Below are positions 7,568 to 14,584 of a stretch of 64,000 bases of DNA, piece by piece (the stretch's first letter is position 1; the number at the start of each line of letters is the position of its first letter). The translations under genes were made by a program, and so were the position numbers. The stretch lies in the NCBI RefSeq assembly GCF_003324185.1, contig NZ_PXUP01000014.1:23868-87867 (forward strand), in the 5' to 3' direction. The notes beneath the pieces were generated by a model. The model saw only the letters and a program-made list of their open reading frames with translations, did not search any database and was not told where the DNA came from. This DNA is from Faecalibacterium prausnitzii (GTDB lineage Bacteria; Bacillota; Clostridia; Oscillospirales; Ruminococcaceae).

Positions 7568-7693
7568 GGCTACTATTTGGCTACTACGACCACAGAAAGC
7601 TGCTGCACGTCACTAAATGACACTAAAAGTAAAATGACGCTTTATCGCTTTATATAAGACGTTGCAAAACGTGGCGAAATGGACAAACCGCAA
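7568..7693. other. Attachment-site arm region of the element
   Basis: Non-coding stretch between integrase and tRNA fragment. It contains the direct repeat TTTGGCTAC twice (near 7565 and 7576) and repeated CACTAAA/ATGACACTAAAA motifs near 7612-7640. Short direct repeats between int and the core are typical integrase arm-binding sites. Assignment is positional. Confidence 0.4.
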
Positions 7694-7738
7694 CTCATAA
7701 CCCGAAGGTCGTTGGTTCAAATCCGGCCCCCGCAACCA
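7694..7738 (+). other. Right attachment site: 3' fragment of initiator tRNA-fMet
   Basis: Starts with anticodon loop CTCATAA (anticodon CAT 7696-7698), continues with the CCC strand of the anticodon stem, a T arm (GTTGG, loop, CCGGC), acceptor strand CCCCGCA, discriminator A and encoded CCA at 7736-7738. The three-C anticodon stem and the acceptor CCCCGCA ending in A72 are initiator tRNA traits. The 5' half is absent: bases before 7694 do not pair with it. The missing half must lie at the element's other end. Confidence 0.85.
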
Positions 7739-7743
7739 CCAAG

Positions 7744-7777
7744 CAGGTTGAATTTTTTAAATTCAACCTGTTTTTTT
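7744..7777 (+). terminator. tRNA-fMet terminator
   Basis: Perfect 12-bp stem CAGGTTGAATTT (7744-7755) / AAATTCAACCTG (7759-7770) with a 3-base loop and seven T. It is the original terminator of the interrupted tRNA gene and marks where host sequence resumes. Confidence 0.9.
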
Positions 7778-7808
7778 GTGTTCACATCAAAGTGGGAAGC
7801 GCCGCCGC

Positions 7809-8035
7809 TGTTGCACATTGTGCAGCGTGAACAGTGTAGAATATTATTATAACTTTTTATATTTGATCAGTGTGCAAAAAGAAACTGTCCTACGTTAAAT
7901 GTTCACATCGTTCGGGTTGAACATTGTGGGTGCGGAATGCTGTGTTTCCAGGTCTGAATGCCCACATTGTTCAAAACTCTGTGGGTCATAGGTGCAGCCC
8001 GCTGCGGCTTGAACAGTGTAGCCCGCTGCGGGCAG
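7809..8035. repeat. Intergenic region with degenerate TTGAACA-x-TGT repeats
   Basis: No gene is seen between 7778 and 8293. The stretch holds the palindrome TGCACA-T-TGTGCA at 7812-7824, copies TGAACAGTGTAG (7828-7839), TTGAACATTGTGG (about 7917-7929), TTGAACAGTGTAG (8009-8021) and an inverted CCCACATTGTTCAA (7961-7974), plus GCCCGCTGCGG twice around 7998-8031. Origin unknown. Confidence 0.55.
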
Positions 8036-8228
8036 CGCAGCCGAAGTCAGTATGTGTTTGTCATGCTTTTATCATACTGCATTTGCTTTGGAAGAGTTAG
8101 AAGATCTTCAAGGTAAAAACGGTCATTTTTGCAATTTTGCGCGATTGCGTCTGCACCGCATCCAGAAGATATCGTGCTTGTTGCCCGGCAAAAAGAATAA
8201 AACTTTCCCCTTTTATAATAAGAACGTT

Positions 8229-8258
8229 CTGGCAAAGACCGTCTTTTTCTGTTATACT
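8229..8258 (+). promoter_or_regulatory. Promoter of the SDR gene
   Basis: -10 TATACT at 8253-8258 with a weak CTGGCA -35 at 8229-8234 (18-bp spacer). A 10-bp palindrome AGAACGTTCT covers 8221-8230 and overlaps the -35, a possible operator. Confidence 0.5.
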
Positions 8259-8293
8259 CTAGCCAATGAATACAGCTGTAACAGGAGGATGTT

Positions 8294-9148
8294 ATGGAAA
8301 AGAATGTACTGAACACCGATCTCACCGGCAAGGTGGCTGTCGTCACCGGCGCAAGCGGCACGCTGTGCTCCATTTTTGCCAAGGCGCTGGCCCGGGCGGG
8401 CGCAAAGGTGGCGCTGCTGGGCCGCAACATGGATAAGCTCAAGGAGCTTGCGGACAAGATCGAAGCCGAGGGCGGCACCGCCAAGGGCTACACCTGCAAC
8501 GTGATGAACAAGGCCAACTGCCTGCAGGTAGCAGAGGATGTGCTGGCAGACTTTGGCCCCTGCGATATCCTTGTGAACGGTGCCGGCGGCAACAACGCCC
8601 GCGCCAATACGGACAAGGAATATTTTGAGATGGCCGATCTGGAAAGCGACACCGTCACCTTTTTTGATCTGGACGAGAGCGGCGTGGAGATGGTGTTCAA
8701 CCTGAACTTTATCGGCACCCTGCTGCCCACGCAGGCCTTTGCACGGCAGATGGTAGGGCGCGAGGGCTGCAACATCCTGAACATTTCCAGCATGAATGCC
8801 TACCTGCCCCTGACCAAGATCCCTGCCTACTCCGGCTCCAAGGCTGCTGTGACCAACTTTACCCAGTGGCTGGCGGTACATTTCAGCAAGGTGGGCATCC
8901 GGGTCAACGCCATTGCCCCGGGCTTTTTTGCCAGCGAGCAGAACGCAAAGCTGCTCTTCAACGAGGACGGCACCCCCACCGACCGCACCAAAAAGATCCT
9001 TGCCGCCACCCCCATGGGACACTTTGGCGACAGTGAAAAAGACCTTGTGGGCGCGCTGCTGTTTTTGCTGAACAATGATGCAGCCGGTTTCATCACCGGC
9101 ATCTGCCTGCCGGTGGACGGCGGCTTCTCGGCCTATTCCGGCGTGTAA
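8294..9148 (+). CDS. uxuB: SDR oxidoreductase, D-mannonate oxidoreductase type
   Basis: 284 aa short-chain dehydrogenase. Nucleotide-binding turn TGASGTLC at 18-25 (usual third glycine replaced), NGAGGN at 95-100, catalytic Ser in NISSM at 165-166, and Y179-x-x-x-K183 (AYSGSK). The insert DLDESGVEMVFNLNF and the end VDGGFSAYSGV match the SDR-type mannonate/fructuronate oxidoreductase (YjmF/UxuB), which interconverts D-fructuronate and D-mannonate with NAD(P) in hexuronate breakdown. AGGAGG precedes the ATG. It stands alone here, without other uronate genes, so the substrate is inferred. Confidence 0.8.
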   Translation: MEKNVLNTDLTGKVAVVTGASGTLCSIFAKALARAGAKVALLGRNMDKLKELADKIEAEGGTAKGYTCNVMNKANCLQVAEDVLADFGPCDILVNGAGGNNARANTDKEYFEMADLESDTVTFFDLDESGVEMVFNLNFIGTLLPTQAFARQMVGREGCNILNISSMNAYLPLTKIPAYSGSKAAVTNFTQWLAVHFSKVGIRVNAIAPGFFASEQNAKLLFNEDGTPTDRTKKILAATPMGHFGDSEKDLVGALLFLLNNDAAGFITGICLPVDGGFSAYSGV

Positions 9149-9173
9149 TAAGCACTGCAAAATATACAAAAAT

Positions 9174-9222
9174 CACCCCTGTCTCCCGGTGCAGCAGCCC
9201 GGCGGGACAGGGGTGGTTTTTT
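9174..9222 (+). terminator. Intrinsic terminator of the SDR gene
   Basis: CACCCCTGTC (9174-9183) pairs with GACAGGGGTG (9206-9215), followed by GTTTTTT. Confidence 0.85.
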
Positions 9223-9237
9223 CAACGGGGTTGAACA

Positions 9238-9267
9238 AAAGGCTTCCCCAGCCCGGGGGAAGCCTTT
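9238..9267 (-). terminator. Terminator of the sigma/DUF4349 operon
   Basis: GGCTTCCCC (9241-9249) and GGGGAAGCC (9256-9264) form a hairpin flanked by AAA/TTT; it lies 30 bases beyond the stop of the minus-strand gene. Confidence 0.65.
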
Positions 9268-9293
9268 ATGCGGAAAAATGGATTTCTATGGGG

Positions 9294-10457
9294 TCACTTC
9301 TTCGGGTGCTTTTTGCGCCATGCAAGCGCCACGGCAACAGCAGCGCACGCCAGCACTGCCAGCGGCCAGACGGAGGCCAGCGCAACTACCAGCTGCTGCA
9401 AGCCATTCACAAAGTTGCCCCAGCCGGAGACAAGGGCCGTGCCGATGCGGGAGAAGAAGCCCTCGTCGGCGGGTGTGTAGGTCTGCACCTCGTTCAGGTC
9501 GATATACACGGTGCACTGCTGCACCTGATCGCTGTACCAGTCCAGCTGGCTCTGCCAACTCTCAATCTGGGACTGCACCTCGGTGAGGGAGTCCTCAATC
9601 TGCAGCAAGTCCGAAAGAGTTTCGGCTTGTTCCTGCAATTGCTGTAAGCGGGTGCGCTGTGCCTGCAGATTAGAAAGCCGCGCGGACACGTCCATATACT
9701 GGGTGGTCACGTCATCGGCCTGCTGGCTGCGGTAGGTCACATTACCGGCAGCGGCCACAGCATCCAGAAAGCTCTGGTAGTTGGCCTGCGGCACCCGGTA
9801 GGTCAGGCTTACGGAGCGGCTGGAACCGGTGCGCGTGTACTCGCTGCTGGATTCCAGATAGCCGCCCGCCTCGGCAAGAGCGCTGTCCAGCGCACTGCGG
9901 GCTGTTTCGTAGTCCTTGCTTTCCAGTGTCAGGTTGGCGGTGTAGATGATCTTGGCACTGTCCACCGCAGGGGCAGCAGCCTCGGTGCTGCCGGTGCCGC
10001 TGTATTCCGTTTCCAGAGAGCGGTCGTCTGCCTCCAGACTGTAATTCACCGCCTCGGGGGTGCTGTCCAGCGCGGCGTGCTGGAGATCAAACCCGCCCGC
10101 TGCCACAGAAGCAGCGGAGCTGTCGGCAGAGCCTTCGGCTGCGTACAGGGTGGGCGCGCTGCTTTTTGCGCTGCCCATCCCGATGCCCAGATGCAGGGTG
10201 CTGTAACCCAGCACGCACACGGCCAGACAGGCAGCCAGCGTGCCCAGCTGCTTTACCGGGAAGTGGATGGGCTTTTTCTTCTTGGCTTCGGTGTTCAGGG
10301 GTGCTGCGGGTGCAGCGGTCTGCGGGGCAGGGGCAGCCATCATGGGCTCGGCCTTTTCCTCCGCAGTCAGGGTGTCGGTCATGGCCAGCAACTTTGCTTT
10401 CAGATCGTCCGGGGCAGTCAGGTCATCGACCTCCATCTTATATTCATACCACCTCAT
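9294..10457 (-). CDS. DUF4349-type membrane protein, putative anti-sigma/partner of the ECF sigma factor
   Basis: 387 aa. Cytosolic N-terminus about 1-70, a transmembrane helix about 71-93, an extracytoplasmic low-complexity stretch, the DUF4349 core about 165-345 with a coiled-coil centre (RLSNLQAQRTRLQQLQEQAE), then a second transmembrane helix about 355-380 and a basic tail. The start at 10457 overlaps the sigma gene's stop by 14 bases with GGAGGAG inside that gene, so synthesis is coupled. Topology and coupling suggest it binds and senses for the sigma factor; no classical zinc anti-sigma motif is seen. Confidence 0.75.
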   Translation of the reverse strand: MRWYEYKMEVDDLTAPDDLKAKLLAMTDTLTAEEKAEPMMAAPAPQTAAPAAPLNTEAKKKKPIHFPVKQLGTLAACLAVCVLGYSTLHLGIGMGSAKSSAPTLYAAEGSADSSAASVAAGGFDLQHAALDSTPEAVNYSLEADDRSLETEYSGTGSTEAAAPAVDSAKIIYTANLTLESKDYETARSALDSALAEAGGYLESSSEYTRTGSSRSVSLTYRVPQANYQSFLDAVAAAGNVTYRSQQADDVTTQYMDVSARLSNLQAQRTRLQQLQEQAETLSDLLQIEDSLTEVQSQIESWQSQLDWYSDQVQQCTVYIDLNEVQTYTPADEGFFSRIGTALVSGWGNFVNGLQQLVVALASVWPLAVLACAAVAVALAWRKKHPKK

Positions 10458-10938
10458 CTTCGATCTCCTCCTTCAGCATCGTATGTAACTGTGCCCGTGC
10501 GCGCCGCAGCCAGCTTAGTACCGTGTTTGTGGGCACCGCCATCATCCGCCCGATCTCTGCCGCAGTGTATCCTTCGTAGTAATGCAGATAGATGGCATTG
10601 CGGTAGTTTTCCGGCAGGGTGCGGATGGCATCCAGCACGCTGCCGTCCTCCGCAAGGACATCGGGGGCGGGCAGGTTCTCGTCCAGCTCGGTGTCCTTTT
10701 GGTGGGCGGCGCGGGTCAGGTCCCGGCAGCGGTTGATGGCCACCCGCAGCAGCCATGCTTTGAGATGCTCCTCACTCTCAAAGATGCCGTTGTAGTGCAG
10801 CAGTTTTTCAAATACATCCTGCACCACATCCTCAGCATCGGCTGTGCAGCGGCAATTATGCACCGCAGTGCGGTAGACGGTGTCGCTGTAACGCTGCACC
10901 GCCAAGGTAAATACTTCGTTTCTGGTCAGCTGTCCCAT
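10444..10938 (-). CDS. ECF-type RNA polymerase sigma factor
   Basis: 164 aa with sigma-70 region 2 (DTVYRTAVHNCRCTADAEDV, then VQDVFEKLLHYNG) and region 4 (LPENYRNAIYLHYYEGYTAA followed by EIGRMMAVPTNTVLSWLRRA). ATG at 10938 has AAGGAGAG upstream; the frame extends further but without a ribosome site. It overlaps and precedes the DUF4349 gene, the usual sigma/anti-sigma order. Expression may start at an extended -10 (TGG-TATACT, complement of 11151-11156) about 200 bases upstream. Confidence 0.9.
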   Translation of the reverse strand: MGQLTRNEVFTLAVQRYSDTVYRTAVHNCRCTADAEDVVQDVFEKLLHYNGIFESEEHLKAWLLRVAINRCRDLTRAAHQKDTELDENLPAPDVLAEDGSVLDAIRTLPENYRNAIYLHYYEGYTAAEIGRMMAVPTNTVLSWLRRARAQLHTMLKEEIEDEVV

Positions 10939-11200
10939 TGTATAAACTCTCCTTGGATGCCCGGAAGCGGGCTTCTCGATGGAATGTTTGTGGTTCTCAC
11001 GGGGACGTTCACTCAATATACGGCTCAGCATCCCCGATTATTGCAGAACAAAACCCGGTTCCTTCCATTTTTTGTGTGCCGGACGCACCGGACCGCAAGG
11101 TGTGTCCACGTTCTCCGACAGGGGTTGGATATCCTGTCGGTTTACCGGTCAGTATACCACGGAATCGCAGAAAGTAAAAGAGGGGGAGGGTGCTCCTTCT
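10939..11200. promoter_or_regulatory. Leader/promoter region of the sigma operon
   Basis: Non-coding. On the minus strand it contains an extended -10 TGGTATACT (TATACT = complement of 11151-11156), an 8-bp perfect hairpin CCGACAGG/CCTGTCGG at 11115-11140, and no convincing ECF-type -35/-10 pair. A 200-nt leader is therefore likely. Confidence 0.4.
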
Positions 11201-11773
11201 TTATTTATAGACCCTTTGCAGCAACGCCAGCCGCTCGGAGAGAAAGGTCTCGGCCTTGGGGTGATGCAGCCAGCATTTGCCATCGGTGCTGTGCACCAGC
11301 TTCTGCGCCAGTGCGGCGGGGGAAGTGTCGATGGCCATCACGTCCTGCATGGTCAGTTGCAGGGTGAGCGCCGCCGGAACATCCGGCAGCGGCGGCAGCG
11401 GGTCCTCCCACACAAAGGGCGGCAGCAGCTGCACCGCCACGGTCAGGCGGGTGCACTCCTCGGTCAGCAGCAGGGCGGCGGGGGTGCCGTCCTGCTGCAC
11501 CTGCAAGCTGCTGTATAAAAGCTGCATCCGGGCAGGGGAGAGCAGCCGGGTCAGGCCCTCTGCCGGAGCAGCCGCAAGCTGTAAATACCCGGCGGCCTCC
11601 TCCCGGTAGATGCGCCGGGCGGGGGAGTGCAGCCCTGCGTAGAGGGCGGGCAGCATAAAGCTGCCGCTTTTTTCCAGCGCCTGCTGCGCCAGCAGATAGA
11701 ACTCGGTCAGCGGGTACGCAGCATCCGGCTGCGGCATCCCGAAATCCGGCCGCGATACATGACCTCCACCCAT
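11201..11773 (-). CDS. Hypothetical protein, 190 aa
   Basis: ATG at 11773 with AAGGAGG five bases upstream. Starts MGGGHVSRPDFGMPQPDAAY; the central part is leucine- and alanine-rich with many prolines (LPPLPDVPAALTLQLTMQD). No membrane segment, signal peptide or catalytic motif is evident and I recognise no family. The start codon lies 11 bases from the -35 of the divergent small RNA at 11819-11913. Confidence 0.65.
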   Translation of the reverse strand: MGGGHVSRPDFGMPQPDAAYPLTEFYLLAQQALEKSGSFMLPALYAGLHSPARRIYREEAAGYLQLAAAPAEGLTRLLSPARMQLLYSSLQVQQDGTPAALLLTEECTRLTVAVQLLPPFVWEDPLPPLPDVPAALTLQLTMQDVMAIDTSPAALAQKLVHSTDGKCWLHHPKAETFLSERLALLQRVYK

Positions 11774-11783
11774 GGGAACCTCC

Positions 11784-11812
11784 TTGACAAAACACGATGG
11801 TGCGATTATACT
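11784..11812 (+). promoter_or_regulatory. Strong promoter of small RNA A
   Basis: Perfect -35 TTGACA at 11784-11789, 17-bp spacer, -10 TATACT at 11807-11812. No ORF follows on this strand; the transcript would end at the terminator 11866-11913. The same design recurs at 14585-14613. Confidence 0.85.
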
Positions 11813-11818
11813 ATAAAC

Positions 11819-11913
11819 AGAAGGGGCGCTGACTGCAAAGGTCAGCTTTCCATCCCGCATTAGTCAAAAAGATTGACCGCTAGTTTGGTAGACTGGGGCG
11901 GTCAATCTTTTTT
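11819..11913 (+). ncRNA. Small RNA A, putative type I antitoxin RNA
   Basis: About 95 nt predicted between the promoter and a strong terminator. 5' stem-loop GCTGAC (11828-11833) / GTCAGC (11841-11846) with loop TGCAAAG, a linker containing CATCCC, then terminator GATTGACCGC (11871-11880) / GCGGTCAATC (11898-11907) plus six T. Its 3' end overlaps the 3' end of the convergent peptide gene 11902-12039, and the linker's CATCCC is complementary to GGGATG in that gene's ribosome site. Structure shared with RNA B (14620-14718). Confidence 0.65.
11866..11913. terminator. Bidirectional terminator shared by RNA A and peptide A
   Basis: A-run, 10-bp stem GATTGACCGC/GCGGTCAATC, then T-run; the mirror image works for the minus-strand peptide mRNA, whose stop codon (11902-11904) lies in the stem. 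Confidence 0.85.
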
Positions 11914-12039
11914 GTTGTCATCGTTTTTCTTCTGCGAAGCTTTATCCATGACCTCAAGGGTCAGGCGAATTACCTCAATGATCAATCCCAACAGCGTAAG
12001 AATGACCATCAGCAGGTTCAGCATCTCCGACAGATCCAT
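11902..12039 (-). CDS. Short hydrophobic peptide A (putative holin-like type I toxin), 45 aa
   Basis: ATG at 12039 with GGGAGGG 7 bases upstream. Sequence MDLSEMLNLLMVILTLLGLI and then IEVIRLTLEVMDKASQKKND ends in a lysine/aspartate tail: one membrane helix at about 6-25 followed by a charged C-terminus, as in TxpA/BsrG/Hol_Tox peptides. The mRNA probably starts near 12164, downstream of a 20-bp block at 12161-12180 identical to one before peptide B, and has a structured 125-nt leader whose arms GGCTTG-T-GGGAGG and CCTCCC-CAAGCC pair. Convergent overlap with RNA A matches type I toxin-antitoxin design. Confidence 0.65.
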   Translation of the reverse strand: MDLSEMLNLLMVILTLLGLIIEVIRLTLEVMDKASQKKNDDNKKD

Positions 12040-12160
12040 CTGACATCCCTCCCTTCGCCTTCAGGGCTTGGGGAGGCTTGGCTCAAAAAAGTTCTCCTCC
12101 CACAAGCCGCTGGTTCGTTCCATGTACAGGAAGAAGCAGTGCTGCGGGATGGGAAAGCAT

Positions 12161-12180
12161 GACCACCGATTATGCAATCA
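12161..12180 (-). promoter_or_regulatory. Conserved block upstream of peptide A (promoter candidate)
   Basis: GACCACCGATTATGCAATCA on the plus strand is identical at 14890-14909 before peptide B. On the minus strand it contains the -10-like CATAAT; -35 matches are poor. Confidence 0.45.
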
Positions 12181-12216
12181 GCGCCGTATTCTTAGAATAT
12201 CATATTTTTTGACGGA

Positions 12217-12290
12217 TTACAATATATCTATTGATTGTAAACCCTTTGCAAACTTTTCCGTTGACCTGTGGCGCACCGGTGCGGTATACT
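12217..12290 (+). promoter_or_regulatory. bioY promoter with dyad operator candidate
   Basis: -35 TTGACC at 12261-12266, 18-bp spacer, -10 TATACT at 12285-12290. Upstream a perfect inverted repeat TTACAAT (12217-12223) / ATTGTAA (12234-12240). TTGTAAACC at 12235-12243 resembles a BirA half-site, with a weaker mate overlapping the -35 about 16 bases on. Biotin repression by BirA is plausible, not shown. Confidence 0.5.
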
Positions 12291-12337
12291 CGGGCACAGA
12301 TGCCTTACAAAACGAAAAAACAGAGGGAAAACTGACC

Positions 12338-12907
12338 ATGAAAGACAAAAAACTGACTACCTATCAGATGGCTGTCACCGCGGTGATGGCTGCCGTGCTG
12401 TGCGTGCTGGGCCCGCTGACCGTGCCTATCGGAGCCGTGCCCATCTCGCTGGCAAACTTTGTTATCTGCCTGACCGCATGGCTGCTGGGGCCGAAGTTCG
12501 GTACCCTGAGCGTGGTTATCTATCTGGTGCTGGGCGCCATCGGTATTCCGGTGTTCTCCGGCTACGGTGCCGGCCTTGCCAAGCTGGCAGGCCCTACCGG
12601 CGGCTATCTGGTGGGCTATCTGCTGCTGGCCTTCATCGGCGGGATGTTCATTGAAAAGAGCAAGGGCAACCCGGTGGTCTCCGCTGTGGGTCTGGTGCTG
12701 GGCGATGCCGCCTGCTATGTGCTGGGCACGGCATGGTTCGTGTTCCAGATGCAGTGCGAGCTGGGCTACGCGCTGACCGTCTGCGTCTACCCCTTTATTG
12801 CGCTGGATCTTGCAAAGATCGTGGTGTCCTGCATCGTGGGTGCGCTGCTGCGTAAGCGCCTGACGCAGGCAGGCGTGCTGAAACTGCAGAATGCAGTTTC
12901 GGAATGA
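12338..12907 (+). CDS. bioY: BioY biotin transporter substrate-binding (S) component
   Basis: 189 aa integral membrane protein with about six helices. Family signatures: YQMAVTAVMAAVLCVLGPLT, IPVFSGYGAGLAKLAGPTGG and the GYLVGY motif. BioY is the S component of the ECF biotin transporter and takes up biotin with a shared energizing module, which is not encoded here. ATG at 12338 follows GAGGG; longer upstream frames run through the promoter. The upstream dyad fits regulation by biotin. Confidence 0.92.
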   Translation: MKDKKLTTYQMAVTAVMAAVLCVLGPLTVPIGAVPISLANFVICLTAWLLGPKFGTLSVVIYLVLGAIGIPVFSGYGAGLAKLAGPTGGYLVGYLLLAFIGGMFIEKSKGNPVVSAVGLVLGDAACYVLGTAWFVFQMQCELGYALTVCVYPFIALDLAKIVVSCIVGALLRKRLTQAGVLKLQNAVSE

Positions 12908-12975
12908 TCGCTGAGCGGAAAATTATTTTTAGATAGAATAAGCCCGGAGGGTCTGCGAACCTTCCGGGCTTATCT
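12905..12975 (+). repeat. Dispersed 3' hairpin element, copy g (also bidirectional terminator)
   Basis: Follows the bioY stop: GAGCGGAA, an AT-rich spacer, then stem ATAAGCCCGGAGG (12938-12950) / its complement (12960-12973) with TGCG in the loop. It also serves as terminator for argF, which stops at 12978 on the other strand. Lacks the TTTTCAC flank of other copies. Confidence 0.6.
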
Positions 12976-12977
12976 CG

Positions 12978-13973
12978 TTATTCCTGATATCCCAAGGTGG
13001 CTGCCATGACCGCCTTGATGGTGTGCATCCGGTTCTCGGCCTCGTCAAACACGATGCTCTGGGGGCCTTCGAATACCTCGTCGGTCACCTCCATGGCGTC
13101 GCGGCCAAAGCGTTCGCCCATCTCCTTGCCCACGGTGGTCTTGTGGTCGTGGTAGGCGGGCAGACAGTGCATAAATACTGCATCCGGGCCTGCAATATTC
13201 ATCAGATCCTGATTGATCTGGTAGGGTGCAAGGTCGTGGATGCGCTCTGCCCATACCTCAACCGGCTCGCCCATGGACACCCACACATCGGTGTACAGCA
13301 CATCCGCGCCCTTTGCTGCCTTGACGGGATCCTCCTCAAAGGAGAGGGTCGCCCCGGTCTGGGCGGCAATGGCCTGACACTGCTCCACCAGTGCGGGATC
13401 CGGCTGGTACTTTTTGGGGGCGCAGGCGGTAAAGTGTAAGCCCATCTTGGCGCAGCCCACCATCAGGCTGTTGCCCATGTTGTAGCGGGCGTCGCCGAAG
13501 TAAACGAAGTGGATGCCCTTCAGGTGACCGAAATGCTCCTGGATGGTAAGGAAATCGGCTAAGATCTGGGTGGGGTGAAACTCATTGGTCAGGCCGTTCC
13601 ACACCGGAACACCGGCGTAGTTTGCCAGATCCTCCACGATCTGCTGGCCGTAGCCACGGTACTCGATGCCGTCAAACATCCGGCCCAGCACCCGGGCGGT
13701 GTCGGCGATGGACTCCTTTTTGCCGATCTGGCTGCCGGAGGGGTCCAGATAGGTCACTTCCATGCCCAGATCGTGGGCGGCCACCTCAAAGCTACAGCGG
13801 GTGCGGGTGGAGGTCTTTTCAAAGATCAGAGCAATATTTTTGCCCCGCAGCTGGTCATGACGGATACCGGCCTTCTTTTTGGCCTTCAGGTCAGCGGCCA
13901 GCTCCAGCAGCTGCCCGATCTCGGCGGGGGTGTAGTCCAATAGCTTCAAAAAGCTGCGATTTTTCAGTTCCAT
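12978..13973 (-). CDS. argF: Ornithine carbamoyltransferase
   Basis: 331 aa. Carbamoyl-phosphate site STRTR at 55-59, HPTQ at 133-136 and the ornithine loop HCLP near residue 270. It makes citrulline from ornithine and carbamoyl phosphate; the carAB genes for that substrate lie at 55-60 kb in the same window. GAGGG precedes ATG at 13973. An ARG box lies between promoter and start, so repression by ArgR/AhrC is likely. With no arcA or arcC nearby, an anabolic role is favoured. Confidence 0.95.
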   Translation of the reverse strand: MELKNRSFLKLLDYTPAEIGQLLELAADLKAKKKAGIRHDQLRGKNIALIFEKTSTRTRCSFEVAAHDLGMEVTYLDPSGSQIGKKESIADTARVLGRMFDGIEYRGYGQQIVEDLANYAGVPVWNGLTNEFHPTQILADFLTIQEHFGHLKGIHFVYFGDARYNMGNSLMVGCAKMGLHFTACAPKKYQPDPALVEQCQAIAAQTGATLSFEEDPVKAAKGADVLYTDVWVSMGEPVEVWAERIHDLAPYQINQDLMNIAGPDAVFMHCLPAYHDHKTTVGKEMGERFGRDAMEVTDEVFEGPQSIVFDEAENRMHTIKAVMAATLGYQE

Positions 13974-14002
13974 TGTATATTTCCCTCTCTATGCAAACAC
14001 TC

Positions 14003-14058
14003 TTGAATATTTATTCAGGCTATGATTCTATTATAGTACGTTGCATCGGGAAGGTCAA
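14003..14058 (-). promoter_or_regulatory. argF promoter with ARG box
   Basis: Minus-strand -35 TTGACC (complement of 14053-14058), 17-bp spacer, -10 TATAAT (complement of 14030-14035). TTGAATATTTATTCA at 14003-14017 is a near-consensus ArgR/AhrC box placed just downstream of the predicted start, where binding would block transcription. Confidence 0.8.
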
Positions 14059-14066
14059 GAGGAAGC

Positions 14067-14546
14067 TTACAGCTCCAGCTCTACCCGGCGTCCGGTGGGC
14101 TTATAGGGGGTCAGCCGGACACCGGCGTGCTCGAACATGAACCGCGCCGCAATGCTGGAATCGCTGTCGTGGTACTTGTCGCCGTAGTACACCACCTCGG
14201 CAATGCCGGACTGGATGATGGCCTTGGTGCACTCGTTGCAGGGGAACAGGGTCACATACACCCGGGCACCCTTCAGGTTGTTGTGGGCACTGTTGAGGAT
14301 GGCGTTCAACTCGGCGTGGCAGACGTACATATACTTGGTCTGCAAAGGTGCACCCTCCCGCTCCCAGGGCATCTCGTCATCGTTGCAGCCCATGGGCATC
14401 CCGTTGTAGCCTAAGGAAAGGATCTTATTTTCCGGGCTTACGATGCACGCACCCACCTGACTGTTAGGGTCCTTGGAGCGCATGGCGGTAAGCAGCGCAA
14501 TGCCCATAAAATATTCGTCCCAGTTGATATAATCCTCGCGCTTCAT
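14067..14546 (-). CDS. dCMP deaminase (ComEB-like)
   Basis: 159 aa cytidine/deoxycytidylate deaminase fold. Zinc ligands and catalytic Glu in CHAELNAI (H77, E79) and PCNECTKAI (C103, C106). It converts dCMP to dUMP, feeding thymidylate synthesis. Start ATG 14546 has GGAGG nine bases upstream. Its upstream region holds the divergent promoter of small RNA B. Confidence 0.9.
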   Translation of the reverse strand: MKREDYINWDEYFMGIALLTAMRSKDPNSQVGACIVSPENKILSLGYNGMPMGCNDDEMPWEREGAPLQTKYMYVCHAELNAILNSAHNNLKGARVYVTLFPCNECTKAIIQSGIAEVVYYGDKYHDSDSSIAARFMFEHAGVRLTPYKPTGRRVELEL

Positions 14547-14584
14547 CGCGTAAAACCTCCTGCCTCTTCCGGCGGGTCTGCGGC

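Larger units (their letters stand above)
1..7738. mobile_element. Integrated element (phage-satellite-like), right portion; left end outside window
   Basis: An integrase gene lies next to a truncated tRNA-fMet 3' end, which marks the right attachment site. Moving left there are: regulator plus integrase on the plus strand; an AlpA-like HTH gene, a primase-helicase, an iteron-flanked AT-rich stretch and a terminase-small-subunit-like gene on the minus strand; then a second regulatory switch and an operon running off the window. This module order resembles PICI/P4-type satellites. No capsid, portal or conjugation gene is visible, so a prophage or integrative plasmid cannot be excluded without the left end. 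Confidence 0.85.

Noticed and set aside
7694..7738. A functional tRNA gene
   Set aside because: Only the 3' part from the anticodon loop on is present; the bases before it cannot form the 5' half.
8221..8230. LexA box at AGAACGTTCT
   Set aside because: The Firmicute LexA site is CGAAC-n4-GTTCG; this is a shorter palindrome without the spacer.
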